This document shows, in pieces, positions 23,971 to 35,559 of a stretch of 64,000 nucleotides of DNA. The stretch's first letter is position 1. Every line of letters starts with the position of its first letter. The stretch comes from Spirometra erinaceieuropaei (taxonomy: Eukaryota; Platyhelminthes; Cestoda; Diphyllobothriidea; Diphyllobothriidae): positions 2,727,504-2,791,503 of the forward strand of contig CACRXP010000014.1 in assembly GCA_902702965.1 (NCBI GenBank), read 5' to 3'. The position numbers and the translations under genes are program-made. Below the pieces are notes generated by a model, which saw only the letters and a list, made by a program, of their open reading frames with translations, was not told the DNA's origin and did no database searches.

Positions 23971-25169
23971 CTGATGCGTGTGGGTTTAGGGAATCAAACA
24001 AATGTCTTAAGATTTACGAAATATCCTTTCCAAATATAATCATAAGGACCCTTAATTTTTCACCAAAGAAGAACACGAAAGGGATTTCGATTAGGTTTTC
24101 TATCGTTGTTGACCACATCGATGTGTTTTACTTACTTGCTAGTTCCTGTGGAGCAGGATACATTGATCGTACAACGAGACGCCTGGAAAAGAATGTCGTG
24201 AACATACACCAGTCTGGCTAGATGGAGGTTAAAACAGACCGATTTTAAGTTGCATCCTCGCGCATTTGGTCGCTTCGAATCACCTAGTCGGTGCCAAAGA
24301 AGCCTTTCAGGTTGTGTATCGAACACCAGCAAACGACTGTAGATAGCTACATTGACAGGTGCTAACTACATCCAGGCTATAAGGTTATACGGCTAGCAAA
24401 TCCAACACTATGCAGTCAGACAACATTGCCACCGGTGTTCTGTCTTCCATGGACAACGCCGACCCCAGATGATGGTCGTACGCCGCCCCAAAGCCCTGAG
24501 GACAGTGATGTGTACTCAACGCATTTGATTTACAAAAATCACTCGCAGCCAGTCAATCCCCTACTATACCCCAACGACGACAAGACGCCGACCTCGTCAT
24601 GCGAGGGACATAAGAAAAATAAGTGTTAATAACGCGTGAGATACTTGAAAGTCCTGCCAACTTCTTGTGCTTTCATCTTCTATGTGATTTCATAAACGTA
24701 ATACTGGGTCACTGAGAATGTTTGCTTACCAACCCGATTTTAGAATGCGTTCTCTTGCCTATCTCATTTGATCAGTGAAAACAAATGTTCAATAAGATTG
24801 TGGCCTGAACCATTAGCAGGAATAAGAACGCTCTGAGGACTGCTGGCGAATATGTTGACTTTGGTTTGAAAATAAGAGTACATATGTGACCTTCGAGCGA
24901 TGGACAGCAACATTATCGGGCGACGAAATGCCCATCCGCTGCCGGTGAGTGCTACCGCAGCTGAAGTCATCCTTAGTGATATCGACAAGAATTAGCTATT
25001 TCTTTTCTTTGTTGTCGCCAGGCCTCGTGGTCCTTAAAATATTCCATCGGCACCGTGTGCATCCCTAGGAAGTTCTTGGTACACATGACCACCTGGGCCG
25101 ACTTCAAAGACTTGCCTAAAAGTAAATGTTCGCTCTGTATCGCAGTTGGTGATCAAGGCGGAATGGCAT
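23971..25169. other. Unannotated sequence
   Basis: No gene recognised. The open frame 24426-24629 plus is proline-rich but has no recognisable domain, start context or neighbour to support it. Confidence 0.4.
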
Positions 25170-25560
25170 AACCGACATGGGCAAGGTTAACTGGAGAAGC
25201 ATTTCCAACTTATTAGTCATCGTCAGTCAGTCATACCCAGCCCTGAGGTGAGTAACACCCGCGGCTCGATCGCACGACCTGTCGGTTAAAAGTCCAACGC
25301 CTTAAATGCCGAGACATGGACTAGCTGTTCAGTCATTTGCGATTGGACATATGCAGTGGAACAGGGACATTGAGGAACTCACGCTTACCCCGTGCCTTAG
25401 GGCTTTTGCAGGTAATGCCATCCTGCATAAACTATGCGCTGTTGAGCGCCTGCTAGTGGCGATCGAGGGACCCTAAGCACAACGGGACGGCTCAGTTACT
25501 TAGCGCGATCGATGAGCGTCCTTCCATAAATTGTGGATCAACATGCTCTCGAGAAAATTT
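25170..25560. mobile_element. Head-to-head twin-SINE composite, locus 3 (damaged)
   Basis: The minus unit is recognisable: on the minus strand GGCATTTAAGGCGTTGGACT, then the decayed B-box region GTGCGATCGAGCCGCGGG, then GGGCTGGGTATGACTGACTG and GATGACTAATAAG. To the right the sequence inverts into the body of the other unit (GCGCGATCGATGAGCGTCC, near 25502-25520), but the second tRNA-like head is absent. Divergence from loci 1 and 2 is high, so this is an older or more damaged copy. Confidence 0.6.
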
Positions 25561-26689
25561 ATTTTCTACTAGATGTGGCTTAACCATCGCCTACTGCATG
25601 TCAGGTTTACGTTTCTTAATCCTTCCCTTAATTATGCTCAGAGAAATCAGTGAGAAATGCTACATGTGACTAGTTTCCCCGTCCGTTATGGTGCGATTTA
25701 CTGTATGGTAAACACAATCTTCGTCTTGCTTTTCGAAGACCGTTTTGGTCCACCCTGATAATTTCTTGAGATATTTCCATCATTTATAATTTGCCGAAGA
25801 GTGATTTAACTAACCTTGAATATTCCTATCAAGGACTCTTGCGATAGCCCTTAAGCTGCCAACTACCGTATAGGCTCAAATTTGACAGCCGACAAGGGCT
25901 GTCTTACAATTTTCATTTTGCGAAGTGGCAGGAGAAAATGCTAGCAATTCGCGGGCACTCCCTATGTATTTTATTATGTCTCTTAATTCTCACTTCGATA
26001 TAAAAAACTGTTAAACAAGCTTATTTCTGCGTTCTAGGGTAAAAACGGCACCAGTTTGCAAATAAGAATTTTTAAAGCCAAACAAACCCTCGTTATTCAA
26101 TCCCAGCTGGTTTCCTAAATTTTAAACAAAAGTTTCTGGTTCAAGAAGAGGATTTATGCAAACTTTTACTTGCTCATATGAATTCTCTATTAAGGTTGGA
26201 CAAGCATAAACAAGTTGACCTAGCCTGTGGCGCTTAAAAGCATAGGAAGCGTCTTTGGTATCAGGGGGCGTCCTTTTTGTGCATAAAAATGGCCTGCTTT
26301 CTTCTAGTGAAACAGATTTAGATATATTTCTTCTTCAACGAAAAACTTTCTATACATTGGCTCAAGCAAATAGACAAAAATTACAGCACCCTATATGTGT
26401 TGCACAAATAATTCAGTCTTCTACAGAGGCATTTTTGGCGTTTCGTCACTTACTGCATATCAATTCCAAAATCTTGAGTAATGAAGCACAAGCAGCGAGT
26501 CATGCAGGCTCACGAAAGTAAATGAACGCCGACCGACTAGCTCAACAACGATATTTTTTTCTTTCAGCATGTGCTGATTCACAGTCTAGATAGTTTCTGC
26601 CAATGATCGGTTGCACACGATGGACGATAATTTGTTAGGGGTGACTTATGGGGACTTCTAGATAGGAAATGGAATCAGTAACCGCATGC
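25561..26689. other. Unannotated sequence
   Basis: Nothing recognised. The 88-codon open frame 26255-26521 plus has no known motif. Confidence 0.4.
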
Positions 26690-26990
26690 AACACGAGTGG
26701 CTTTAGGCTAACACTCAGTGAAATTATGACTAGGGTTGAGTTAAAGATTACGTTTTAGGTCGACGGTAACGTAAGCCAGGACCAACTTTAGGGTTAAAGT
26801 AGGAACTAGTGTTAACTGCAGAGTTAAGAGCTATTGTAGGGTTATGGTTAAGACCAAGGCAATGTTTTAGTCACTGGTAGAGTAAGGACACGGAAATATT
26901 CTGCCACTTCTGGAATTATACGCAGGTCAACCATTATTACTTGGGCGAGGCACGCCTGTTTTCATGTCCTGTTTAGACGTTCCCTTATGG
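26690..26990 (+). repeat. Repeat G, copy 1 (TTAGGG-like patches)
   Basis: This contains scattered AGGGTT/GTTAAG-type units (ACTAGGGTTGAGTTAAAG, TTTAGGGTTAAAGTAGG, GTAGGGTTATGGTTAAG), then a block GAATTATACGCAGGTCAACC-ATTATTACTTG. Both parts have counterparts at 45100-45180 and 45650-45700, in the same order. It looks like an old interspersed repeat with degenerate telomere-like content. Its boundaries are uncertain. Confidence 0.45.
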
Positions 26991-29239
26991 CAGTCCACCA
27001 ACAATTTAAATCCGAAACCCAGTTATCCCAGAAGATGTTTTTTTCGTTACGATTGTTAGAAATGCTAATGTTAGAGGACTTCGTGTGAAAAAGCATGCCT
27101 GAGGTTTCAGTCTTCGGAGTTAAATGGCAAGCCTGACCAGGAAAAAGAAGCTGCCGGATAACTTTCTGGACAGACGCTTTATTCATATGATTTTGGCACC
27201 AAATATTCGGCTGTGATGGTGGACTCGCCCAAGGAAGTCAGGGTAAATGTTGGTGGGCCACTTAAGGTTAATGTTATGTTCTGAATATTGACAGTATGAC
27301 CGTGCGATGAAAAGAGGCAGTTTCTATTTTAAGGATTTTGAGGGGTGTATGACATCCAGGAAAATAAGTCGTAAAACTGCCTACCTAGAGCCCTCTTTAA
27401 GACGGACGGTGGAAGACACAGAATACACATGTTGAAAAAATTATACCAAACATCTAAACTTTTGAGATCTTTCATCTAGGCTATTCCAGGAGACTTGCAT
27501 ATCACTGCAGAATACTTAAAAATCTCTTTTTCATAGCTCTCAATGTCGTCCGATCATAGTTTGAACGACCATTTTATCTGGATTACAAGGCAAGCGTCAC
27601 ATTTCCAACGAATTATCCTTGTAACAATGGACTCTTAGCTATTTAGTAGCTGGGTTTGTGGAAATGGGGAGCCGTAAGAGGAGGCGAACGTGCCAGGGTT
27701 TCTCTTACATATTAAATGAAGTTGCAATTAAGTCAACGACTGCTTCGCATGAAAGTCAAAAACGAACTTCTGGCCCAATTTTGTACAGCGGCAGTTTGGG
27801 TTCGCAAGACAGTAGACTTTTTGCAACTGCAAACTGTTTACTTTCCTTTACTTTTTCCCACTTTTTCCAATAGGATCTAAAATGCATCATTTGCTGACTG
27901 ATGGTGGCACTTTGTTATAATTGGTGGACTTTAAAAGCAGATTGCTGACCGAGATTCTTTACTGTAGTGACCGAGGTGAGCTGGAGTTGGAAGTTGGGTT
28001 TTTGTCAGACGTCTTTATTTTACATTTTTTTACTTCAATTAATTGTGTGTAATTTGTCACAGTGGTCTGCTTCATGCGTTGTTAAGATGCGGACATTGTT
28101 ATTGCCATTTCTGATCTAGAAGCCGCTCTCAGCCAGTAATAACCCCGGTGATCTATAGGAAAGCGAAAATGCACATTTCAGTCCATAAGGCAGGATAGAT
28201 AAGCGAAAACCTCCTATGTGATTCATACACTCGTACTCGTATACTTTCCGCATCAAGTCTCATATGTTAATTACAGTTAATTAAATTAACTATCCGGAAA
28301 CGCTCTGCAAGTGACGTGGCACAGAAAATCGGCTGCATTTTGCAGCCTAAATAATACCTGTAGGGTCATTAAAATCGCAGACTTTTATCATTGAGAAGAA
28401 ATGCATAGTCTAGTCTGATGCCACAATGAAAATACAGTCTTCAGTTATGCTAGAATTTTTGGCTTTATTTGCGTTGATTTTAAACAGACCGGCGTGCTTA
28501 TATCAGCTTGGCAAACCTCAGTAACGAACTGAGAATACAGAAGGATTCAGGTTGTTGTTCAAGGATTCTGGCGATAAGTGGAACTCATGTAACTGTTTCA
28601 TGTTATGTGCAGTTGCCGTCTATGCTGCTTTGAATTTCTTGGCTGCTGCATAAACGATAAATGCTGCATGAAGATGTTAAAACGGCTCTGGCTAAGATAA
28701 AATATTTTTGTCGCACAGTAGGGTACCTCAGTGGTTTATGGTTTTGTTTTCGTCTGCCTATGTGTTTTTCAGTTTCTACTATTTTTTCCTAATTTGTTGA
28801 TTAAAATGTTGCTTATTTTAAATTTGATGCGCATTTTACAGCAAAGTATCTAAAAAATATTTAGTCGATTTCAGAAACCAATTATGCTTAAGTATATGTT
28901 GTAACTTTGGCAGACGCAAAAAATCAGACAAATACGCTTCTTCGTTAAAAATGTTGAACTTCGAACCGTTTTTGAGTATCGGTTGTAGAAACTACTATTT
29001 TTTGAAACCCTACTAGGGAATACCAAAAACGCATCCATAAAGGATATTTTTCAGAAGTCCCCGTTAGACTAGCATACGGTAAAGGCAGTTAGCGGTTCCA
29101 TTTTCCAAGTAAATGACCATTTTCTGTTTTCACTTGGTCTCGATCGAAGAACAGGAAAAGGGGCTGGACGGTTACTAAAAACGGGAAGTTTGGCCGATGG
29201 GAGGAGGAGGTGGGGAGACTTGAGGGGTCTTGAAGACGG
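26991..29239. other. Unannotated sequence
   Basis: No gene recognised. Small overlapping open frames only. Confidence 0.4.
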
Positions 29240-29350
29240 GGACATGATCGCTGGTACAAGAGCTGTATTAACTTGACGTTTCGGATTCCTGCTCGAACCC
29301 ATCATCAAAGACAACAGCATATACGGGGGGTTCATGCACAAGGTGCAGAC
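29240..29350 (-). repeat. Penelope-type terminal fragment with hairpin (HP2)
   Basis: On the minus strand: TGATGAT, arm GGGTTC, loop GAGCAG, arm GAATCC, then GAAACGTCAAGTTAATACAG and CTCTTGTACCAGCGATCATG. The arms pair at all six positions, with one G-U. The tail after GAAACGTC matches the fragment at 33961-34030 closely, which marks a shared repeat end. The strict hammerhead string CTGATGA is TTGATGA in this copy. Confidence 0.55.
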
Positions 29351-29659
29351 TTGAGGGCTACACATCACGTCAATAGAGTACCTATGCGCTGTGAAGGCAT
29401 GCCATAGACTATCGTAGACTTAACTGAACGAAATTTCCCGTACCTATACCCCTATTTTGCGGGGTGGTTTTTTCAACCGCCTCCGTGCTCCGTTGTCATA
29501 ACGACGTCTGGCGGCGGCCCGATGCCTGATTAATCATGCGGAATACCCTGCAGGTATCTGCCTAGTTTCCAACAATGAGATGGTTACCCAGAACTACCAT
29601 CATCTCCTTCTACCACTTTTTACTCATTCCAACCTATTTTACTAAACAGATGGACAAAC

Positions 29660-30690
29660 TTTTACAGAGTCGTCAAGTACCACGGCGAGTTTAGTTTATG
29701 GAATATATCGTGAAACGCTGCCAAAATAATGAAATGCGTTTTCGATTGGAAAGGATTTCTTATGTGCACCATAATTCTGAGATACTTTAAACAAGAAAGG
29801 ACACCGTCATTTAAACGACTCTCCTTCTGGGAGTCAAGAATCAATCTAAAAGTTCCTACAACCTAGATATTTATTTTTGCGCAGTAAAAACACACTAGGC
29901 ATAGAAGATTAAATAAGTGGTATAAATTGTTCATGTTAATTCTAAATATGCTTATAATTTCAAAAATATTTTATATTGGACATGCAAAAAAATACTGTAT
30001 CCTGTACCCATTGGGTAACATATCACCTTTTGTAATAAAGCTCTTACCAAAAGAAGATTGCTAGTTTCAAAGGTGTTTACAATTTTTTACTTTTTATGAC
30101 CGTAAAATATCCACTCATTGAGTAGTATATCGGTCCGTTTGTAAGTGCTGCCTCAGAAATACTCCCCATCCGTCTCAATATTTCATAGGCTCTATGGGAT
30201 TCCTCCTTAATAACCTACCAAACTGTATGACTTTTCACGCGCGGAAGATAAAAACGTGTGCTTAGGAACCCCCGAACTCATGTGCAACCAAATCGGATTC
30301 AAAATTTTTTAACATTTGAAAATTCGACAATTTTGGAAACCGCAAATACCCTTTCTTCAAGTAAAATATTTAAGCAGAACGTGAGTCACTACTAAATAAG
30401 TGCAAATGAACTATTTTGTGCACGCTTTCTACAAAATATATTTACATTTTGGAAGGCATCGTAAGTAAATTAAAACGTTTATGCTATGCAAGTGGTCATT
30501 CTACACCAAGAATGATTTATGTAAACTGGCGGAACGGATCTCAGTCAGGAGTCAGCATCCTGTCGTTACTGAATACATTGAGAGTATACCACATGGTAAT
30601 CAATCTTACATCCCCACCTAAGTAATTAGTTTCTAGTGGAAATACTTTTTTAGAATTTCTGTTAACTTTTCGTCAGATAGGACAGTTGTC
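29660..30690 (+). mobile_element. Degenerate Tc1/mariner-type MITE (M4)
   Basis: The left side has AATGAAATGCGTTTTCGATTG followed by GGAAAGGATTTCTTATG, as in the M1 arm. The right side has CGCTTTCTACAAAATATATTTACATTTTGGAAGGCATCG and AAGTGGTCATTCTACACC, matching the inner right arm of M1 and M7. The expected termini near 29662 (TTTACAGAG) and 30690 (GGACAGTTGT) are badly worn, so the coordinates are approximate. Total length of about 1 kb agrees with the intact copies. Confidence 0.55.
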
Positions 30691-33600
30691 GAATATATTG
30701 CATCAGAAGTGTTGGATCAAAAATAGTTATGACTCAATGGATCGCTTCGTTGGTGCATTGCGTAACACTCAGGACGTTTTGACTTATTTGCACCTAGTTC
30801 CAAAACACGTCGAAGGATTTGGGAATTGGAAGCGTCTGCTGTATCCGCTAACGGCTGCATCATTCAAAAAGTCACTTACCCAATTAGGCTCCTTCTTATA
30901 TGTTTGCTTTTCACCCGTAAAATGGTCATGCAGTACAAATGAAAGCTCAGCGTCTGATTCTTCTAACAATCGACTCTTCTCACCTCTCATCGGTCAAAAG
31001 CAATAAACTGCTAATATTCGTTATTTCGAACCCCCGACATGCCATACTGAGGACTTTGGATGAGCATTGTTTGAATTGATCATTGTATGCGGTTTCTGCG
31101 GTTAAATAACATATAAACAGGCCTGTGTTTCCTAATGTAGCAATCAAACTTATCATATGACTCGATTTCCACTTACTCGCCAATGAACAAATTTAACGTA
31201 CACCAATGTATGTTCATGCTGAGACTGTTTCTCTCAGAAATTTCATTTTTGCTGGCGACGACGAGACCAATGTATTAGAGCATCATTTAGGTCTCAGCAA
31301 ATAGGTTTTGACTTTTTTGCTTTTCTTGATTGACCAAGAGAGCATTTTTATAGTTCTCAACTCTTAAAACAAGAAAGATCTCGAGAGAATTTGCCTCCAT
31401 AATGAGCCATTTAAAGGTATTTTTGCGCATGGCGGTTCCGGATCATCTGGGCATAAACTTCGATCGCAGAAAAGCAGTGACATGTTTAAAAAGTCTTATC
31501 ATAATTGTGCTCCTGATCATATTAGCAATCTAATTTGTTAATTTGTTTCCTTAAAACGTTCTTTGTTATGACATTTGTCAGGCAAACGCCTGTGTCCCCC
31601 GTCATTTTCTGAAATAAAGTTAATGGGAAAATGAAGTCCTTTCGTCGTTTAATGCACACTTTCCCCCTCGTTTTCGGTGATCCCTAATCTAAACATGTCA
31701 TTAATCCCTGACGACTGCCCATAATGGCTCGTGACTGGGCCCCAAAGCATGCCGATACGAGCCTGTCCAGTACTTTGATCCCTCAGCGTCCCCCTACCAT
31801 ACTTCAATTATAAATCAAAAATAAAAAGGCATGTTTCCTTTGCTTTAGAATTCCTTTTTTCGTTGTAAATTCTGTACCGATTTCCCTGAATATTCGTGTG
31901 CTACGTGTTGGTCATGCACAAATTAAACAGTTCACAAATGCCTAACGCGGTATCTGCTGTGCTTCCAAATTACATATTCAAGAAAAACAAACTTCATTAA
32001 AAACATCTTGCCGTATATTCAGAAATGACAATGCTCACTCGTTTATGGCTTATTTTTTAGATTTTCTCCGTGATAAGTGTATATGTCTAAAAAAATTCCA
32101 GGTACGCAAAACAAAAAATTGCCTGATGACATTATTACGGTGTATTAGGGCAAAAAACGTCAATAGATATGGAAATCATTTTTTAAAAAAAGAGGTGACT
32201 TCTGTTTTCCGACAATACCGCTGTTATCCGCATCTTGCCTCATCTGATCTTCGCGGACTGATAAATCGGGTTTTCACGTTGACAAAGGTTGTTTTTTGAT
32301 AATCGTCTTCCATTAAATATGGTGCCTCCTACTGCATAAACAGGCGCAAATACGCGGATACAGTCTTTGTTATTTACTAGCGTATGAAAGTGCTTGATGC
32401 AAAAAGGATTGCTTTTCTGCCAAAAACATTTACTTTTTATTTGCAAAATAATCTATAAACACAGTCTGCTTGCTCACTGAGCAAGTAAACTAAAATCACA
32501 ATGTCCGTGGCGACTTGAAATAAACTTTCAAGTTTTAGCTCTCTGGTCCCCTCCTAGATTCGGCAAAATTCTTGACGTAGTGAAGTGGACATTGTTAACT
32601 TAAGGGACATAATTTGTTGCCTGCTGTTTTTCCTATGTCTGTTCGCTTACCCTTTCAGAAAAAAGAGACCTCTGGATTACTAAAAATCACTTTTTCCCCC
32701 AGGCACCTTACCGGTGGTTAAAGATGGCAACTTTAATCACTTAGAGCAGTTTCCAGAACATTTGGCAGGTAGGCGAGTACAAAATATGTTGCCAAACAAT
32801 GTTCAACCTTTTACCTGACCTCGCAGTTCTGCGTAAGGAATCCGGCGTTTGTGAATTTCCCTTCGATCTCAAGAAAAAACTGATAATTTCAGTCTTAACT
32901 GATAAAATGTACACTAGACGATAACGTGCCTGTTTCCTAAAACGTTTATTAATCATACAAAATTGTTAAGGCAGAGCGTATGACAAGCCGCTCTGCCGTC
33001 TTTGCTAACTCTCTTTGGCAAATCTATTCATAATCAGTAGTGTCCCATAAGGGGTTAAATCCAGTTTTATGTAACACAGAAACACAGAATTATTGTCGTA
33101 TGGCTCGACGGCAGCAATGTATGTAAACAGGCCTCAAAAAGAGGGCTATGCGCCAAAAACTCCTGAGATATCATACCGTTTCACAATTGCCGTTTAAAAC
33201 ATGCGCTGACAATACTGTATGATTAGTAGGCATTTCAGAAAAATAGCCATTTTATCAGTTAGCAATGAAGTGATCAGTTTTTTTTCGAGATAGAAGGAAA
33301 ATTCACAATTACAGAATTCCTTGCAAAGAACTGCGAGGTGAGGTTATGAATTTCCCAGCGTCGACCTCACTCCCCTCCTATTTTCCCTCTCCATGCACAA
33401 GATGACTGTTTGAGCCTGTCAACGATAGGGTGCTTAATTTGAGCGCAATGGCCGACAGAGCTGAACAGCCCGCCTGCACGTTCTACAGACGACCTGATTC
33501 CCTCTCCAAGTACCAGGATGCGGGAAATGACGTGTCTCCCACCTGAGTGAGGTGCGCATGTTTTTACATGTGACGTTTCATCTGCCATATCGGCGATGGT

Positions 33601-33960
33601 AAAGTGGATCACATTTTTCTCTGCATGAGAGAGGCACGGTGTCCGGCGGGGAGTGGCGTGTATATAGGCGTTGTGAAGTGGATTTATAGGTTACCTAGGG
33701 TAAGTGTGAAGGCGGAGAGAAGACCGCTAATGGGGCCTGAACTGAGGTTATTTTATTAAATAATTTAATAAGAACTAGTGGAGCTAAAGATGGACGACTG
33801 TTCCAAAGGCCGTGTGGGTGCCTTGACCTCTGACATTGCTTCAATGGACCACAAATGCCCAAGGCAGCCGCTCCATGATGTGAAATCGCCGTCATAATAA
33901 CGACAGGCCGCAATTGAATCCTCATTGTTGATTATCGGGGTAGTCTTACAGAAGGAGACA
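30691..33960. other. Unannotated sequence
   Basis: No gene recognised. 33360-33960 is more GC-rich than its surroundings and leads into the Penelope-type fragments, so it may be part of an unidentified old element. The 106-codon open frame 30686-31006 plus has no known motif. Confidence 0.4.
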
Positions 33961-34080
33961 CGATCGTTGGGACAAGAGCTTTATTAGCCTGACGTTCCGG
34001 ATTCCTGCACGAATCCATCATCAGAGACAGCAGATACGGGTGATGCATCGGGACAGTGCCGGTGATGTTTCGCAGGAGTG
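33961..34080 (-). repeat. Penelope-type terminal fragment with hairpin (HP3)
   Basis: On the minus strand: CTGATGAT, arm GGATTC, loop GTGCAG, arm GAATCC, then GGAACGTCAGGCTAATAAAG and CTCTTGTCCCAACGATCGTG. All six arm pairs are Watson-Crick here; where HP2 has a G-U this copy has A-T, so pairing is retained through a base change. The conserved tail is shared with 29240-29280. This is the cleanest hairpin in the set, though GAAAC reads GGAAC. Confidence 0.6.
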
Positions 34081-34394
34081 TCCTAACCAGTGCTGCCAGT
34101 GGTGATGTTTTGTGAGATTAGAGGCAAGGTGGTGATGTTCATATTGTCTAGAAATGGCCTAAATGTCTGTAGTCGTCTGCTATGTCAGGATCAGCAAACC
34201 ATAGCCCTCGCAGCCTTGTATGCGCTGGCAGTTCTCTGACACCTGGTTCCCTGGCGGAAGCTGCGCTTGCGCTCCCGCTGGGTATACAGGTGGTGAGCAT
34301 GGCTGCGTAGCCATCCCTCTTCTTCTGACCCGTCGTGGTGTTGTTGTTGTTGGTTAAAATCCTGGCCAAGTGTTTTTGTGGACCAATGGGTGTG

Positions 34395-34622
34395 GAGTGG
34401 AACGCCAAGGTGGGGGCTCGGTTGCACCAGACCCTGCGTCCTCTCTGCCTCCGGTCTTCTTAACTCTGTCTTGACACCGGGCTCGTTTGAGGGAGGAGGA
34501 GGGGAGAGTGTGGTAGATGCTGCGCAAATCTAAATTTACTGTAAACTAAATCACGCGCAAGTCACCCTGCCTGCTCTCGCCTCGCTGGGGAGCACTCGAC
34601 GGACATCGTCGGACACGACAGC
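34395..34622 (+). repeat. Dispersed GC-rich repeat H, copy 2
   Basis: This has the family blocks in order: CCTGCGTCCTCTCTGCCTCC, CTCTGTCTTGACACCGGGCT, GAGGGAGGAGGAGGGGAGAG, GTAGATGCTGCGCAA, ACGCGCAAGTCACC, GGGGAGCACTCGACGGACAT and CGTCGGACACGAC. It lies between two Penelope-type hairpin fragments (33961-34080 and 34775-34850), which suggests insertion into an older element. Confidence 0.72.
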
Positions 34623-34774
34623 CTAACAATCTTCTAATCAAGATATGTCAAATGGGACCGCTTCGTGCCAAAAAAGTTCGTTAATAGCGTGGACATGGCG
34701 TTTGGATGCTTGTTGACAGAAACAACGAGGCGAGTTCCAGGAAGTGTTTTAGAAGAAGCAAATAAGACGCCAGA

Positions 34775-34850
34775 CCAATAATTTTATTAGCCTGGCGTTT
34801 CAGATTTTCCTTCGAACCCATCATCATGGATCTTCATAGAAAATGGTAAT
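34775..34850 (-). repeat. Penelope-type terminal fragment with hairpin (HP4)
   Basis: On the minus strand: ATGATGAT, arm GGGTTC, loop GAAGGA, arm AAATCT, then GAAACGCCAGGCTAATAAAA. It lies about 360 bp downstream, on the same strand, of the Penelope-like endonuclease relic at 35191-35544. In Penelope-like elements the coding region is followed by a terminal repeat that often carries a hammerhead ribozyme, so position and orientation agree with a Penelope 3' end. Confidence 0.55.
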
Positions 34851-35190
34851 GAGGATACAAAGAGCCCAGTATTACAGGACGCATTAATCAGGCAACCGCA
34901 TGCTTATAACAATTAGCAGCACTGGCGTTCAGTGCTAGTGGTCGCATTTAATGTGACGATGGCTAGTCGGTCCGTACCGGTGTCTTTAACTGCTGTGCTT
35001 TCAGCACCATTGTTGACGTTTACTCAGCCATTTGGCTCGCTGTCGCCCAAACCGTCGGTCGTTCACGACCTCCCCGAGTAGTTAATTATTCTGTCGAGGC
35101 ACAATCACAACACGGAATGTAGAAGGGGAAGGTCATGGATCTTGTTAATTGAATGCGCGCGCGAGAACCTTGATTCAAGTAGCCTGCGGG

Positions 35191-35544
35191 TCACGCGGTT
35201 GTCACCTCCGCGTAGCCAGGTCCCCCGAATGAGTCGCAATCTGGGAGCAATCGCCATTCATGCTCACATCTGCTGCCTGTTCGGCCACTCGCGTTCGAAG
35301 TAATCTTCCAGCTGTACCAGATCCGGTAAACCACTACAGATGTTTCTTGTCGTGGCAGTGGGTCATTCGGACGCATGACCTGGTGCCTGATGGTTCCTGC
35401 TTGCCTGTGTGCAACTCCAAAATTGAGTGGCTTGAGGAGGAGGCTGAAGGCTTCCGAGACGTTCTTCATGTAGGGGAGGGTTTGCCAAATTCTGGGGTCG
35501 TTTGAATTTTGCCCCTCGGCAGAGTAGCTATTTGCTTTAAGCAC
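35191..35544 (-). pseudogene. Penelope-like element: C-terminal linker and GIY-YIG endonuclease relic
   Basis: One minus-strand frame contains LPYMKNVSEAFSLLLKPLNF, then GVAHRQAGTIRHQV, PLPRQE and VVYRIW. That matches my knowledge of the conserved stretch joining the reverse transcriptase to the GIY-YIG endonuclease in Penelope-like elements (a PYIKG-SE-type motif, then V-YRI, the GIY strand). A second minus frame (about 35202-35323) then carries SGTAGRLLRTRVAEQ and CSQIATHSG, matching the GETGR-LRTR part. The segment that should hold the YIG motif is missing and the frame is shifted, so the enzyme is dead. The RT core upstream was not found. The first codon is GTG, not a true start. Confidence 0.7.
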
Positions 35545-35559
35545 CCTTTGAAGACATTT

